The notes under the pieces were generated by a model. It was not told the origin of the DNA and searched no databases. It was given only the letters and a program-made list of their open reading frames with translations. From NCBI RefSeq assembly GCF_009831555.1, contig NZ_WUUU01000001.1, positions 62,001 to 126,000 of the forward strand: a DNA stretch of 64,000 nucleotides, read 5' to 3'. A program made the position numbers and the translations under genes. Of this stretch, positions 51,903 through 61,316 are shown piece by piece (positions within the stretch are counted from its first letter, which is position 1; each line of letters begins with the position of its first letter). The stretch comes from Halobacterium bonnevillei (GTDB lineage: Archaea > Halobacteriota > Halobacteria > Halobacteriales > Halobacteriaceae).

Positions 51903-51974
51903 TGCACCGACCGGGATTTGAACCCGGGCCATGAGCTTGGAAGGCTCAGGTCCTAGCCACTAGACCATCGGTGC
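51903..51974 (-). tRNA. tRNA-Gly (anticodon TCC)
   Basis: On the minus strand the sequence folds as a 72-nt tRNA: acceptor GCACCGA / TCGGTGC plus discriminator A, D-arm with CTAGTGG, anticodon stem TGAGC / GCTCA around CTTCCAA (anticodon TCC), and T-arm CCGGG-TTCAAAT-CCCGG. No intron and no encoded CCA. Confidence 0.9.
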
Positions 51975-52110
51975 GCTGCGCTTCGCTTGCACACCGGGGC
52001 TCGCAAACCCGCCGGGTTTGCTCACCATCGGTGCTCGGTCCACTCGCACCGGCAGCGGCGAACCTCGTTCGCCCCAATGTCGGTGCTCATCCATACTTCC
52101 CTGCCGTCGT

Positions 52111-52821
52111 TTATGGGCGTTTCCCTTCGGGGTGGACGACAGCGTAACAGTTCCCACTCGAGACGAATGAGTCTTCGACCGCGAGCGCGCTGGTCTGGAG
52201 GTCCGCGCGGAACTCCTCGGGGTGGTAGATGTGGTAGAACCGCGGGACGGTATCGCCACCGGGGAGCGTCCAGTCGACGGTCGTGTCGAACCCGATGGTC
52301 GCTGACTCGCCGCCTGCGCCCGCTCGACTGCTCGAGGAACGCTGCGCGTCGCTCTCGAAGCGGTCGTGCTCGGTGCTCCACGCGCTCACGAGGCCGGCGC
52401 CGCCCGGAGCGAGGACGCGTGCGAGTTCGTCGAGGCTGGCGACGCGGTCGGCTCGCGTCCGGAGGTGGTGGATCGTCGCGACGTACACCGCGAGGTCTGC
52501 GACGTCGTCCCGCAGGGGGAGGCGAGCGGCGTCTCCGGCGACGAGGCTGGCGTCGAACCCACGCTCGGCGGCGCGGTCACGGGCTTCCGCGAGAAGGCCG
52601 CGGCTCGCGTCGACGCCGACCGTCCGGTTCGCGTGCGCGGCGAGAATCTCCGTGTGACGGCCGTTCCCGCAACCGACGTCCACGGCGAGGCCAGCGCTCC
52701 GGTCAGTGAGGAAGTCCTCGACCTCCGGCCACGCGTACTCCCTGGTCTGCGAGAAGTGCTCGGCGATGCGGTCGTACGTCCGGTGGACGGCGCCGCCGGC
52801 CTGGTCAAGGTGTTCGGTCAT
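52111..52821 (-). CDS. Trm9-like SAM-dependent methyltransferase
   Basis: A 236-aa class I methyltransferase. The start VHRTYDRIAEHFSQTREYAWPEV is characteristic of the Trm9/ABH8 family. LAVDVGCGNGRH (~46) binds SAM, VGVDASRGLLAEAR gives the acidic ribose contact, and VYVATIHHLRTRADR is the conserved post-motif. Trm9 homologues methylate the wobble uridine side-chain in tRNA; in Archaea the exact substrate is less certain. A type II/IV secretion gene ends 4 nt before this gene on the same strand. Confidence 0.8.
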   Translation of the reverse strand: MTEHLDQAGGAVHRTYDRIAEHFSQTREYAWPEVEDFLTDRSAGLAVDVGCGNGRHTEILAAHANRTVGVDASRGLLAEARDRAAERGFDASLVAGDAARLPLRDDVADLAVYVATIHHLRTRADRVASLDELARVLAPGGAGLVSAWSTEHDRFESDAQRSSSSRAGAGGESATIGFDTTVDWTLPGGDTVPRFYHIYHPEEFRADLQTSALAVEDSFVSSGNCYAVVHPEGKRP

Positions 52822-52825
52822 CGAA

Positions 52826-54964
52826 TCACCCGAGGAAGAGGAACGTGCCGTACGCGATGAGCAACATCACCGTCGCGTGCTTCGCGCCGGCCTTGATCGT
52901 GCCCTCGCCCATCTGGCCGGCGACCAGCCCCGAGCAGACAGCCTGCACGAGCCCCGTGTGGAAGAACACGAGGCTGTACGCGTCCTTCTGCGCCTGGGTG
53001 AGTTGCGACGCGCGGTCGAACGGCCCCGTCGACACGTCGCCCGCCGCCTGCCCGGCAGTCGGGTCCGTCGGCGCCGACGCCGCCGCTTCCACCGTCGGGA
53101 TGTTCGGGATGAAGATGACGTCCAGCGAGACGACGATGGCGAGGAACACGAAGAACGCGATGTAGATGACGACGAGGTACGTCAGCAGTTCGCTGCGGCG
53201 GTCGCGCTCCAGGCGACGGGTCGCCTTCGCTTCATTCGCGGCGATCCGCAACACCGGCCCGAGGTCGCCGCTCGCGCGCATCGCGTTCGTCGTCAGTGTC
53301 ACCACGCGAGAGATGGCCGGCGTACGGATGCGTTTCTGGAACCGATGGAGCGCGTGCTCGATGCGCGCGCCCCAGTTGATGTCGGTCCACGTGCGCTCCA
53401 GTTCCGTGGTGAGCGCGCCGAGTTCGCTCCCGACCACCCGCCCGAAACTCTCCACGACGGGCATCCCGGCCTCGTTCGTGGACGCGAACCGGTCGAGGAA
53501 GTCCGGAACGCTCGCCTCCACGGCTTTCAAGCGGCGGCGGTGGGCCTCGTACGCGACGGCGAACGTCCCCAGGACGAAGATGGCGGCGTGCACGAGCGGG
53601 TCGTCGTAGGCGGTGAAATCGGTCACGCCACCGAGTACCAGCGGCCAGTACTGCACCAGGAGGTACAGCCCGGCAATCGGACCCGTCGCCCAGAACAGCA
53701 CTCTCGGAGACTGCAGCACTACCTCCAGAGGGTGGCGGAGACGGTACAGAACCGGGCGAAGCGTCTCGTGGGTGTCGAAGCGCTTCCTGTTCTCTGCCGT
53801 CGACGAGCTGCCCGCGACGGCGTGGCCGCCGTCCGTCCGCGCAGTCGCCGCCGGCGTCTCGATGGACTGGAACCGCGACAGCGACTCCGACTCGTCCGGT
53901 GGCTCCCCCGTCGCGCCGCCCGTCGCCGTCTGGGTGATGCTATCCAGGTAGACGACGAACCCGGCCGTCGCCAGCGGAATCAGCAGGTACGCGGTGACCC
54001 GGAGGAAGTTCTTCGTGTCCGACAGCGTCAGCCCGATGATGACGAGGATCGTAATCAGGAACAGCGGACCGGCGACGAACAGCGTCACGTACGCCTCTGC
54101 GAGCGTCGCCAGCAGTTCGAGGAACTGCTCTTGCTTCGCCTCGGCTTCGTCGGCGTAGTAGTCGTACTCGCGTTTCAGGAACCCCGGGAGATTCCGGCCG
54201 CTCTGGAGGACGCTCGTGAGGTTCTCCGCGAACTCCCCGAGTTCCTCACTGGGCGTACGCTGGCCGAGCCGCTGGAGCGCGCGCAGGATGTCCGACCCGA
54301 ACATGTCGATGTCCTTCACGACGATTGCCATCTCGCGCGCGCTCTCGCCGTAGACGTCCTGGTTCCGGGCGAGAATCCGCAACACTTCCGGGAGCGCCAT
54401 CCCACTCCGGGAGAGCGCGTACATGAACGCGACGGTGCGCTCCATGGACACGTCGATGCGTCGCGCGCGCTCCCCGGCGGTGTACGTCGGGAGCGACCAC
54501 CGCACCTTGTAGGTCGCGAACCCGGCGAGCACCCCGAGCGTCGCGCCTGACCCCAGGAACAGCACGAACAGTTCCGCGACGGTGAACTCGGCCGGGCCGC
54601 TGGCGAACGCCGACTGCACGAACGCCGGAAACTGGGACTGGAGGCTCTCCGAGGCGTTCCCGAGGAACACCAGCACGCCGGACCCGAGGTAGACGCCGAG
54701 GATGCTCCCAGACAGCGCCGCGACAGTCGCGTAGAAGTACGTGCGGGCCGCGTACACGCGGTACGTTTGCGGGACGTGTGCGCCGCGCAAGGCGTCGACC
54801 TGCCCGGGATTGAGGTCGCGGCGGGACTGCGCGAACCCGCCGAACGTCGCGAGCGCGACCCGCGAGACAAGCCGGTCGATGGCCGGTACGAGCGGCGCGG
54901 CGGCCAGCGCCCCCACCGCGGCGAACACGACGACCAGCGGCAGGAAGAGCAGCGACGACGCCAT
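52826..54964 (-). CDS. pilC: Type IV pilus/archaellum-type membrane platform protein (PilC/ArlJ/TadC-like)
   Basis: 712 aa from MASSLLFLPLVVVFAAVG, with about seven to nine hydrophobic segments in two related GspF-like halves. Typical segments are MERTVAFMYALSRSGMALPEVL, GSDILRALQRLGQRTPSEEL, EYDYYADEAEAKQEQFLELL and VESFGRVVGSELGALTTELE, with helical bundles between membrane spans. These proteins anchor the pilin assembly ATPase to the membrane. The preceding PilB gene ends 1 nt before this start. Length exceeds the usual single-domain platform and fits haloarchaeal fused forms. Confidence 0.85.
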   Translation of the reverse strand: MASSLLFLPLVVVFAAVGALAAAPLVPAIDRLVSRVALATFGGFAQSRRDLNPGQVDALRGAHVPQTYRVYAARTYFYATVAALSGSILGVYLGSGVLVFLGNASESLQSQFPAFVQSAFASGPAEFTVAELFVLFLGSGATLGVLAGFATYKVRWSLPTYTAGERARRIDVSMERTVAFMYALSRSGMALPEVLRILARNQDVYGESAREMAIVVKDIDMFGSDILRALQRLGQRTPSEELGEFAENLTSVLQSGRNLPGFLKREYDYYADEAEAKQEQFLELLATLAEAYVTLFVAGPLFLITILVIIGLTLSDTKNFLRVTAYLLIPLATAGFVVYLDSITQTATGGATGEPPDESESLSRFQSIETPAATARTDGGHAVAGSSSTAENRKRFDTHETLRPVLYRLRHPLEVVLQSPRVLFWATGPIAGLYLLVQYWPLVLGGVTDFTAYDDPLVHAAIFVLGTFAVAYEAHRRRLKAVEASVPDFLDRFASTNEAGMPVVESFGRVVGSELGALTTELERTWTDINWGARIEHALHRFQKRIRTPAISRVVTLTTNAMRASGDLGPVLRIAANEAKATRRLERDRRSELLTYLVVIYIAFFVFLAIVVSLDVIFIPNIPTVEAAASAPTDPTAGQAAGDVSTGPFDRASQLTQAQKDAYSLVFFHTGLVQAVCSGLVAGQMGEGTIKAGAKHATVMLLIAYGTFLFLG

Positions 54965-54965
54965 C

Positions 54966-56615
54966 TTACTCGCTGACACCCGGCGCGTCCACGACTACGT
55001 CCTCGTCGAGTTCCGACCGGACGCGGTCGACGACGCGCTGCGGGTCGGCGTAGTACTCGTTGATGACCGCGGTGAACCGGCGGTAGTCCGTCACGTCCTG
55101 CTGGGTGAGGTACTGGAGGACGCGCTTGCGGTTCCGGAGTTCGCGGAGGAGTTCGCTCCGGCTCCAGCCGCGCTCCTCGCGGATGTCGTCGAGGACGACG
55201 GAGTCCCGCTGGTCGAACTCGTCCGCGACTGGCTGCCACTCGAACGCGGTGGAGTAATCGAGGTCGCCGGTCCGCTGGTCGATCCCCTCGATTTCGGCGA
55301 TGACGCGGTTCCGTCGCACGCGCTCCTTGCCGACGTGCGTCAGCGTCTGCACGCAGAGGATGTCGAGGCTCTGGATCATCGCGCGCGGCACGTTGATGGG
55401 GTCGTTCTCCAGGCGGTTGATGACCGTCTGCACGCTGTCCGCGTGCATCGTCGAGTACGTCGTGTGACCGGTGTTCATCGCCTGGAAGAGCGTCATCGCT
55501 TCGTCCCCGCGCACCTCCCCGACGACGATGTACTCGGGGCGATGCCGGAGCGCAGACCGCAGGAGGTCGTACATCGTGATGTCCTCGCCTTCGCCGATGG
55601 ACTCCCGAGTGACCGAGGACAGCCAGTTCTCGTGGAACAGCGTCAGCTCGCGGGTGTCCTCGATTGTGAGGACTTTCGACCGCGGCGGGATGAACATCGA
55701 GATGGCGTTCATCGACGTCGTCTTCCCCGAGGCCGTGCCGCCCGCGAACAGCAGGCTCTTGTTCGACTCGATGGCGAGCCAGAGGTACGCCATCTGGTCG
55801 AGGTCGAACGTGTTGTAGTCCACGAGCGTCGCCGGCGTGAACGGGTCCTCGCTGTACTTCCGGATGGTGAACGCCGAACCCCGGGGCGTGACTTCTTCCC
55901 CGAGCGCGAGCTCCGCGCGCGACCCGTCCGGCAGCGTCGTCTCCGTCACGGGGTCCCCGATCGAGATGTGGCGCCCGGAGGACTGCGCGAGGCGGACGAC
56001 GAAGCCGTCGAGTTCCTCCTGTTCGTAGGTCACGTTCGTCTCGATGTCGGTGTAGTCGTCGTGGTAGACGAACAGCGGGATGCCGTACCCGTCGCAGGAG
56101 ACGTCCTCGATGTGGGGGTCCTGCATGATGGGGTCGAGCTTCTCGAAGCCCTCGAACGCGCGGTTGAGGTAGTAGAACAGCCGGTAGAACGCGTTCATGT
56201 CGACGTCCAACCCGTACTCCTCGAGGAGCGTCTTCATCTGCTGCTTGAGCACGGCCTCCGGGTTCTGTGGGTCGTACTCTGCCTCGTAGATGAGCGCGTC
56301 ACGGATGTCGTCGTACAGCGTCTCCAGCAACTCCTGCTCGAAGTCGTCGAGCGCGGGCTCGACGACGTGGTAGCGGCGTTCGTCGTTCTCGGGGTCGAAC
56401 CCGATGAACACGAACGCGTACGGCGCGTTCACCCAGTACCGGTCGACTTCCTCGTAGCCGTCGAGGCCGTCGAAGGACAACAGCGGTCCGTGCGCGCTGG
56501 GGTCGTACTCAGTCACGGTGATCGAGGACCCACGGAGCACCCCGGCGACCCGGCGCGCCCGCTCTCGGACGTCGTCGAGTTGCCGTTCCAGGTCGGCGAG
56601 GAAGTCGTTGGGCAT
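54966..56615 (-). CDS. pilB: Type IV pilus assembly ATPase (PilB-type, GspE family)
   Basis: A 549-aa secretion ATPase. The N-terminal domain is soluble (residues 1-230). Walker A is SLLFAGGTASGKTTSMNAIS (~313), Asp box EDTRELTLFHENW, Walker B EYIVVGEVRGDEAMTLF (~390), and the His box GHTTYSTMHADSVQTV follows. It provides the energy to assemble archaeal pili, acting with the platform protein encoded directly downstream. No pilin gene is in view nearby. Confidence 0.9.
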   Translation of the reverse strand: MPNDFLADLERQLDDVRERARRVAGVLRGSSITVTEYDPSAHGPLLSFDGLDGYEEVDRYWVNAPYAFVFIGFDPENDERRYHVVEPALDDFEQELLETLYDDIRDALIYEAEYDPQNPEAVLKQQMKTLLEEYGLDVDMNAFYRLFYYLNRAFEGFEKLDPIMQDPHIEDVSCDGYGIPLFVYHDDYTDIETNVTYEQEELDGFVVRLAQSSGRHISIGDPVTETTLPDGSRAELALGEEVTPRGSAFTIRKYSEDPFTPATLVDYNTFDLDQMAYLWLAIESNKSLLFAGGTASGKTTSMNAISMFIPPRSKVLTIEDTRELTLFHENWLSSVTRESIGEGEDITMYDLLRSALRHRPEYIVVGEVRGDEAMTLFQAMNTGHTTYSTMHADSVQTVINRLENDPINVPRAMIQSLDILCVQTLTHVGKERVRRNRVIAEIEGIDQRTGDLDYSTAFEWQPVADEFDQRDSVVLDDIREERGWSRSELLRELRNRKRVLQYLTQQDVTDYRRFTAVINEYYADPQRVVDRVRSELDEDVVVDAPGVSE

Positions 56616-56694
56616 CGATTACTACCTCCATCTTCTCCCGCGTGAACTTAAAGTTGGCCGGGCCGGGTGTCGACGCGCGGCCGGAGCCGTCGGA

Positions 56695-57621
56695 CTACAC
56701 GACGAGGTTCGCGAGCCGGTCACCGGATGCCAGCCGCCGGACGTTCTCCCGGACGAGCGTCGCCATCCGCTCGGGGTAGTCGCGGTTCGCGGCGGCGGCG
56801 TGCGGGGTGACGATGACCTCGTCCATCTCCCACAGCGGCGAGTCCGCGGGCAGCGGCTCGGTCTCGAAGACGTCGAGCGCTGCGCCGGCGAGACGGCCGT
56901 CTCGGAGCCCGTCGACGAGCGCGTCCTGGTCGACGACGTCGCCGCGCGCCACGTTCACGAGCACCGCGTCGTCGCGCATCGCGTCGAGTTCCGCCGGCCC
57001 GATCAGGTGCCTGGTGTCGTCGGTCAACGGCACGGCGAGCGCGACGAACTTCGCGTCCGCGATCGCTTCGTGGAGGTCCGTAGCGGGATAGACCTCGTTG
57101 ACGTGGTCGACGGGGAGCGGCGTCCGCTTCACGCCGACGACGTCCACACCGAGGGCGTCGGCGCGCATCGCGATGCCGCGACCGAGCGTGCCGAGCCCGA
57201 CCACGCACAGCGACGAGCCGTCGACCGTGAACGGCGCGTCGTGTGCAGGCCAGGCCCACTCGCCGCGAGTTTGCTTGCCGCGGTGTTCGTGCAGCCGGCG
57301 CGCGAACGAGAGCATGTACCCGGCGACCGTTTCGCCGACGCTGTCGCCGTGCGTGCCGGTGCTGTTCGTGAGTCGGATCCCGGCGGCGTCCAATTCGTCG
57401 AGTGGGAACCTGTCGACGCCGGCCTGTACCGAGTGAATCCACTCGAGGCCCGCGTCGCGGAACGCGTCCTCGTACACGAACGTCACGAGCGCGTCGACGG
57501 CCGCGAGGTCGTCGCTCGTCACGACGCGAACGTCCGGTTCGACGTCCGCGAGTGATTCGCGGAGCGCGTTCGCAGGGAAGATCGCCTCGACGGACTCGTG
57601 AATACCGATGCGCGACACCAT
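56695..57621 (-). CDS. D-2-hydroxyacid dehydrogenase (2-oxoacid ketoreductase type)
   Basis: A 308-aa protein. The NAD(P)-binding glycine motif is SLCVVGLGTLGRGIAMRADA (~148), with the substrate/catalytic residues in VLVNVARGDVVDQDALV (Arg), DVFETEPLPADSPLW (Glu) and VIVTPHAAAANRDYPERM (His). This order is that of the D-isomer-specific 2-hydroxyacid dehydrogenases, including the haloarchaeal D2-HDH. Natural substrate unknown. Complete and of normal length. Confidence 0.9.
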   Translation of the reverse strand: MVSRIGIHESVEAIFPANALRESLADVEPDVRVVTSDDLAAVDALVTFVYEDAFRDAGLEWIHSVQAGVDRFPLDELDAAGIRLTNSTGTHGDSVGETVAGYMLSFARRLHEHRGKQTRGEWAWPAHDAPFTVDGSSLCVVGLGTLGRGIAMRADALGVDVVGVKRTPLPVDHVNEVYPATDLHEAIADAKFVALAVPLTDDTRHLIGPAELDAMRDDAVLVNVARGDVVDQDALVDGLRDGRLAGAALDVFETEPLPADSPLWEMDEVIVTPHAAAANRDYPERMATLVRENVRRLASGDRLANLVV

Positions 57622-57734
57622 GACAGCCGGACGTTCTGTGCCCCACGTCTACAGTCTGTCGGCTCACTCTGACTGCACGCTACCCGGAAACGTTTCGACG
57701 CCGATACGCATGCGGTCGCGGGGGTTCACGCGGC

Positions 57735-57950
57735 CTAGGCGGTCATGAGATACGTCACCGAGAACAACACGATGGCCAGCGTCGCAACGTTCACGGTAGA
57801 GTACTCGACGACGCCGAGTATCGACAGCCCCCAGACCACGAACGCCGCGAAGGCGGCCGACAGCACAGCGTTCAGCGCGAATACGACCTTCGGGTCGCCC
57901 TCGGAGCGCGTCGCGGCCTCGCTGAACCCGTCGCGTTCGTCCTCGCTCAT
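57735..57950 (-). CDS. Small two-helix membrane protein
   Basis: A 71-aa protein (MSEDERDGFSEAATRSEGDP, then VVFALNAVLSAAFAAFVVWGL and VNVATLAIVLFSVTYLMTA). The start at 57950 gives the compact form; the longer frame is a shadow. Conserved in haloarchaea, function unknown. Confidence 0.65.
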   Translation of the reverse strand: MSEDERDGFSEAATRSEGDPKVVFALNAVLSAAFAAFVVWGLSILGVVEYSTVNVATLAIVLFSVTYLMTA

Positions 57951-58089
57951 GCGTCGAACCCGGGGAGAGCGCCACTTAGCTCTTTGCAGTGTCCGACCGG
58001 TCACCCTCCTCAACCGGGTCCTGGGCGGGCCCCGCGGCGACCGTGTGGCGGCAGTGACAACTAAGTTCCTCGGGCCGAACCAACCCCGC

Positions 58090-58329
58090 ATGGGCATCAT
58101 TGACACGGTATCGTCGGCGCTGTCGTCGAACGCGGCCAGCGACGATGGCGACGATTCGAGGCGGAACTCGGAGGGGGCGTACTGGTGCGACGACTGCGAC
58201 GTGCGCGTCCGCGACGTCGCCGTCGACGCCGAGGACCTGGCTCGCGATGCGGACGGCACGCCGCTGTGTCCGGACTGCGGGGCGGCGATGCGGTTCGAGC
58301 GCAGCCACGCGGACGGCTGCGCGTGCTGA
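58090..58329 (+). CDS. Small zinc-ribbon protein
   Basis: A 79-aa protein from ATG at 58090 (MGIIDTVSSALSS). C-terminal knuckles WCDDCDVRVRDVAV and LCPDCGAAMRFER form a zinc ribbon, and the end HADGCAC carries more Cys/His. Role unknown, possibly RNA or protein binding. Confidence 0.65.
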   Translation: MGIIDTVSSALSSNAASDDGDDSRRNSEGAYWCDDCDVRVRDVAVDAEDLARDADGTPLCPDCGAAMRFERSHADGCAC

Positions 58330-58344
58330 CGCGGGTCGCTGCGG

Positions 58345-59595
58345 TTACTGCTCCGCGCCCGGAGCCGGCTCCCGGAGAACGCACTCGTCGCCGGCGTCCG
58401 CCGGGAACGGCCCGCTTGGGAGGGAGGCGACGTCCTCCCACTCGTCGTCCGTGACGAGTGCGTCGTCGAACCGGTCCCGGAGCGCGCCCTCGTCGACGTC
58501 AGTGCCGATGACCACGAACTCGGTGCGCCGGTCACCGTGGTCGTCGTCCCACGCCAGGTTCGGGCGGTTTGACCGGTAGAGGTCGCGCTCCACCTCCGGC
58601 AGCGAGGCGATCCAGGGCCCGCTGGCGGTGACTCGCACGGAGGGGCCCGCCTGGCCGACAGACTGCCGGAACTCGTTGCCCGCGACCCACAGCATCCCCT
58701 TCGAGCGCACCACGCCGTCCGGGAGATCACGCAGGACGGCTGCAATTCGCTCCGGGTGGAACGGACGACGGCGGCGGTACGTGAACGACGAAACGCCGTA
58801 GACCTCGTCGGGGTGACGGTGACCGTGGTGGTCGTCGTGGTCGTGGTCGTCGGTGCCGCCGTGGTCGACGGCTTCGTGGTCGTCGTCATCGAGTGCGCGC
58901 TTCCACCCCGGGAGGTCGTCCATCGCGTCCGGGTCGAAGCGGGCGGCGTCGGACAGCCAGTCCGGGTCCACCGCGGAGAACTCCGTGCGGACTGTCTCCG
59001 CGTCGGGCTGGAGCGCGCCGACGAGTTCCTCGGCGGTCTCCAGTTCGGTCCGCGTACAGATGTCGGCCTTGTTGAGGACGACGACGTTCGACACTTCGAT
59101 CTGCTCGACGAGGAGGTCGGACAGCGGCCGGCCGTCCTCGTCGGTGCCGCGCCGCTGTGGAACGCCGTCGCCGCCGAAGGAGTCTACGAGCAGCCGCGTG
59201 TCGACGACGGTCACAAGCGACTGGACGCGGTACTGCGCCGCGACCCGCGACTCAGTGGTGAACAGTCGAGCGACTGGCGCGGGCTCGGAGATGCCCGAGG
59301 ACTCCACGACGAGGTGGTCGAAGTCGCGGTCGCCCGCGAGCCGCACGACCGCCGTCTCCAGGTCGTCCTGGAGCTCACAGCAGATGCAGCCGTTCGACAG
59401 CTCCGCGACTCCGTCCTCGACGTCCAGTTCCGACCCCTCAGCGACGAGTTCCGCGTCGACGTTCACGTCGCCCATGTCGTTGACGAGTACGGCAATGTCG
59501 CGGTCGCCGGTATTCGCGAGAACGTGGTTCAACAGCGTCGTCTTCCCCGCTCCGAGACTCCCCGAGAGGACCGTCACCGGAATCCGTTCGCCCAT
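58345..59595 (-). CDS. CobW-family GTPase (COG0523 metallochaperone)
   Basis: A 416-aa protein. Walker A is [20 protein letters not shown] (~7), [16 protein letters not shown] the switch, [20 protein letters not shown] the CxCC metal site (~70), and [20 protein letters not shown] the NKxD. A His-rich linker ([16 protein letters not shown], ~265-285) is suited to metal binding. The C-terminal CobW_C domain follows. These proteins deliver metals (Zn, Co or Ni) to client enzymes or cope with metal limitation. The start at 59595 is chosen because upstream residues are not family-like. Confidence 0.9.
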   Translation of the reverse strand: MGERIPVTVLSGSLGAGKTTLLNHVLANTGDRDIAVLVNDMGDVNVDAELVAEGSELDVEDGVAELSNGCICCELQDDLETAVVRLAGDRDFDHLVVESSGISEPAPVARLFTTESRVAAQYRVQSLVTVVDTRLLVDSFGGDGVPQRRGTDEDGRPLSDLLVEQIEVSNVVVLNKADICTRTELETAEELVGALQPDAETVRTEFSAVDPDWLSDAARFDPDAMDDLPGWKRALDDDDHEAVDHGGTDDHDHDDHHGHRHPDEVYGVSSFTYRRRRPFHPERIAAVLRDLPDGVVRSKGMLWVAGNEFRQSVGQAGPSVRVTASGPWIASLPEVERDLYRSNRPNLAWDDDHGDRRTEFVVIGTDVDEGALRDRFDDALVTDDEWEDVASLPSGPFPADAGDECVLREPAPGAEQ

Positions 59596-59710
59596 AGGTG
59601 TCCGTAGGTGGGCGAATCCTTCAACGCCCGGTTTCCCGGGCTCGCCTGGCGCCCGGGGCCGGTCCGGCGCCGCGACACACTTTACCGGGGGAAGCCGTAG
59701 TGTGTACACG

Positions 59711-60007
59711 ATGAACGTCGCCGAACGGATTGCGGCCTACCGGGAGGTCGTCGAGGAGTGGCTGCGCGGCCTCTACCACGGGATGATAACGCACCCGGCG
59801 TACGAGAAGATCGAGAAGGAGGCCGAGGACATCGAGGACGCGTTCATGCTGGCGTGCTTCCCGGATGCCTTCGGAGTGCCGTCGCCGGTCTCGTACTACA
59901 CGTCCGAACTGCTGCCGTACCTCGAAGACGAGTTCGAGGCCTGGGAGCGCCGGCTCTGGGACCGCGGAACGTACATCGAACGAAAGGGACAGCAGTACCA
60001 CTTCTGA
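59711..60007 (+). CDS. Conserved haloarchaeal small protein next to an ArsA-like ATPase
   Basis: A 98-aa soluble protein ([60 protein letters not shown]). Mostly helical, no known domain. The 91-nt gap to the ATPase gene makes co-transcription plausible. Function unknown. Confidence 0.6.
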   Translation: MNVAERIAAYREVVEEWLRGLYHGMITHPAYEKIEKEAEDIEDAFMLACFPDAFGVPSPVSYYTSELLPYLEDEFEAWERRLWDRGTYIERKGQQYHF

Positions 60008-60098
60008 TGATTCGGAACGCACGACACCACACGGACGACGAGCCAGAGACGCGGGCGCGGTCGCCGCGGCACCGACAGCGACGCCCGGGGGGCCCGCA

Positions 60099-61073
60099 GT
60101 GAAGCCGTTCGTGTTCTTCGGCGGGAAGGGCGGCGTCGGGAAGACGACCGTCTCGTGTGCGTACGCCCTCAAGAGCGCGCGAGCGGGCGTGGAGACGCTG
60201 GTGGTTTCGACGGACCCCGCCCACTCCGTCTCGGACGTCTTCGACCAGCAGTTCGACGACACGCCACAGCCGGTGGCGGGCGTCGACGGACTGTCGGCGC
60301 TGGAGATCGACCCCGAATCGGAGGTCACCGAGCACTTCGACGAGATCCGGGCGCGCCTCTCCGACCACGTGTCTGCCTCGATGGTCAACGAGATCAACCG
60401 CCAACTGGAGATGGCCCACCAGACGCCGGGCGCCTACGAGGCCGCGCTGTTCGACCGGTTCGTCGACGTGATGCGCGAGAGCGACCCCTACGACCGCGTG
60501 GTCTTCGACACCGCACCGACCGGGTCGACGCTGCGGCTGCTCACCCTCCCGGAGTTCCTCGAGTCGTGGGTCGACAGGCTGCTGTACAAGCGCAAGAAGA
60601 GCATCGACCTCTTCGAGAAAGGCGCCGTCGGCGACCGGGAGCCGCGTCGCGTGATGGACGGCGACCCCGTCGTCGAGCACCTTCAGGACCGCAAGGAGTT
60701 CTTCGAGTTCGCGGGCGGCGCGCTCCGGAACGACGCCGCGTTCTTCCTGGTTCTGAACCCCGACCAGCTTTCGCTCAACGAGACCGAACGCTCCATCGCG
60801 GACATGGACGAAGAGGGGCTGGAGGTCAGCGGGCTCGTCGCGAACAAACTGACGCCGTCGCCGGACCCCGACGAGGACGGCCGGGGTGCCCGGTACCTCC
60901 GGGACCGTATCGAGACCGAGCGAGAGCGCCTGGACCGCGTCCGCGAGACCTTCGACCCGCCGCTGGTCGCGGAGATCGAGACCCGGACGCGGGAAGTGAA
61001 AGGCGACCTGCTCGACGACGTCGCCGAGGAGCTCGCCGTAGACCCCACCCCCGAGGAACCGGTTTTCGTCTGA
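60099..61073 (+). CDS. ArsA/Get3-family ATPase
   Basis: A 324-aa P-loop ATPase from a GTG start: KPFVFFGGKGGVGKTTVSCA (deviant Walker A with two Lys), TLVVSTDPAHSVSDVFDQQF (switch I, signature STDPAHS), VVFDTAPTGSTLRLLTLPEF (switch II, DTAPTG), and LVLNPDQLSLNETERSIAD. No Cys metal site is evident, so targeting of tail-anchored proteins or a related cargo is as likely as arsenite handling. Adjacent to the 98-aa gene. Confidence 0.9.
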   Translation: MKPFVFFGGKGGVGKTTVSCAYALKSARAGVETLVVSTDPAHSVSDVFDQQFDDTPQPVAGVDGLSALEIDPESEVTEHFDEIRARLSDHVSASMVNEINRQLEMAHQTPGAYEAALFDRFVDVMRESDPYDRVVFDTAPTGSTLRLLTLPEFLESWVDRLLYKRKKSIDLFEKGAVGDREPRRVMDGDPVVEHLQDRKEFFEFAGGALRNDAAFFLVLNPDQLSLNETERSIADMDEEGLEVSGLVANKLTPSPDPDEDGRGARYLRDRIETERERLDRVRETFDPPLVAEIETRTREVKGDLLDDVAEELAVDPTPEEPVFV

Positions 61074-61316
61074 TGGCACCGCCGGCGCCCGCGGACAGGT
61101 GCCGTGGGCACCGCACCCCGGGATGCGGTGACCGACTCCAGTTCCCGGTAGTGCTCGGACGTCGTCTATTCGTGGACGAGAACAGGTCTTGCCTCCGTCC
61201 GCTGGAAGAAATTAAACCGGATCGCCCGTACATTTCATTCCATCAATCGAACAATGAATTTTGATGGGAACGTTTAACTACCCCCCTGTAAGTTTTCCCC
61301 ATGAGCCTGGGAAACC

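Noticed and set aside
51641-51907. 88-codon frame starting at the tRNA-Gly 3' flank
   Set aside because: Begins inside the tRNA flank; the part shared with 49.7 kb is duplicated flanking DNA, and no domain was recognised.
52706-56645. 614- and 634-codon plus-strand frames opposite the pilus genes
   Set aside because: Antisense shadows of the strongly supported PilC- and PilB-type genes.
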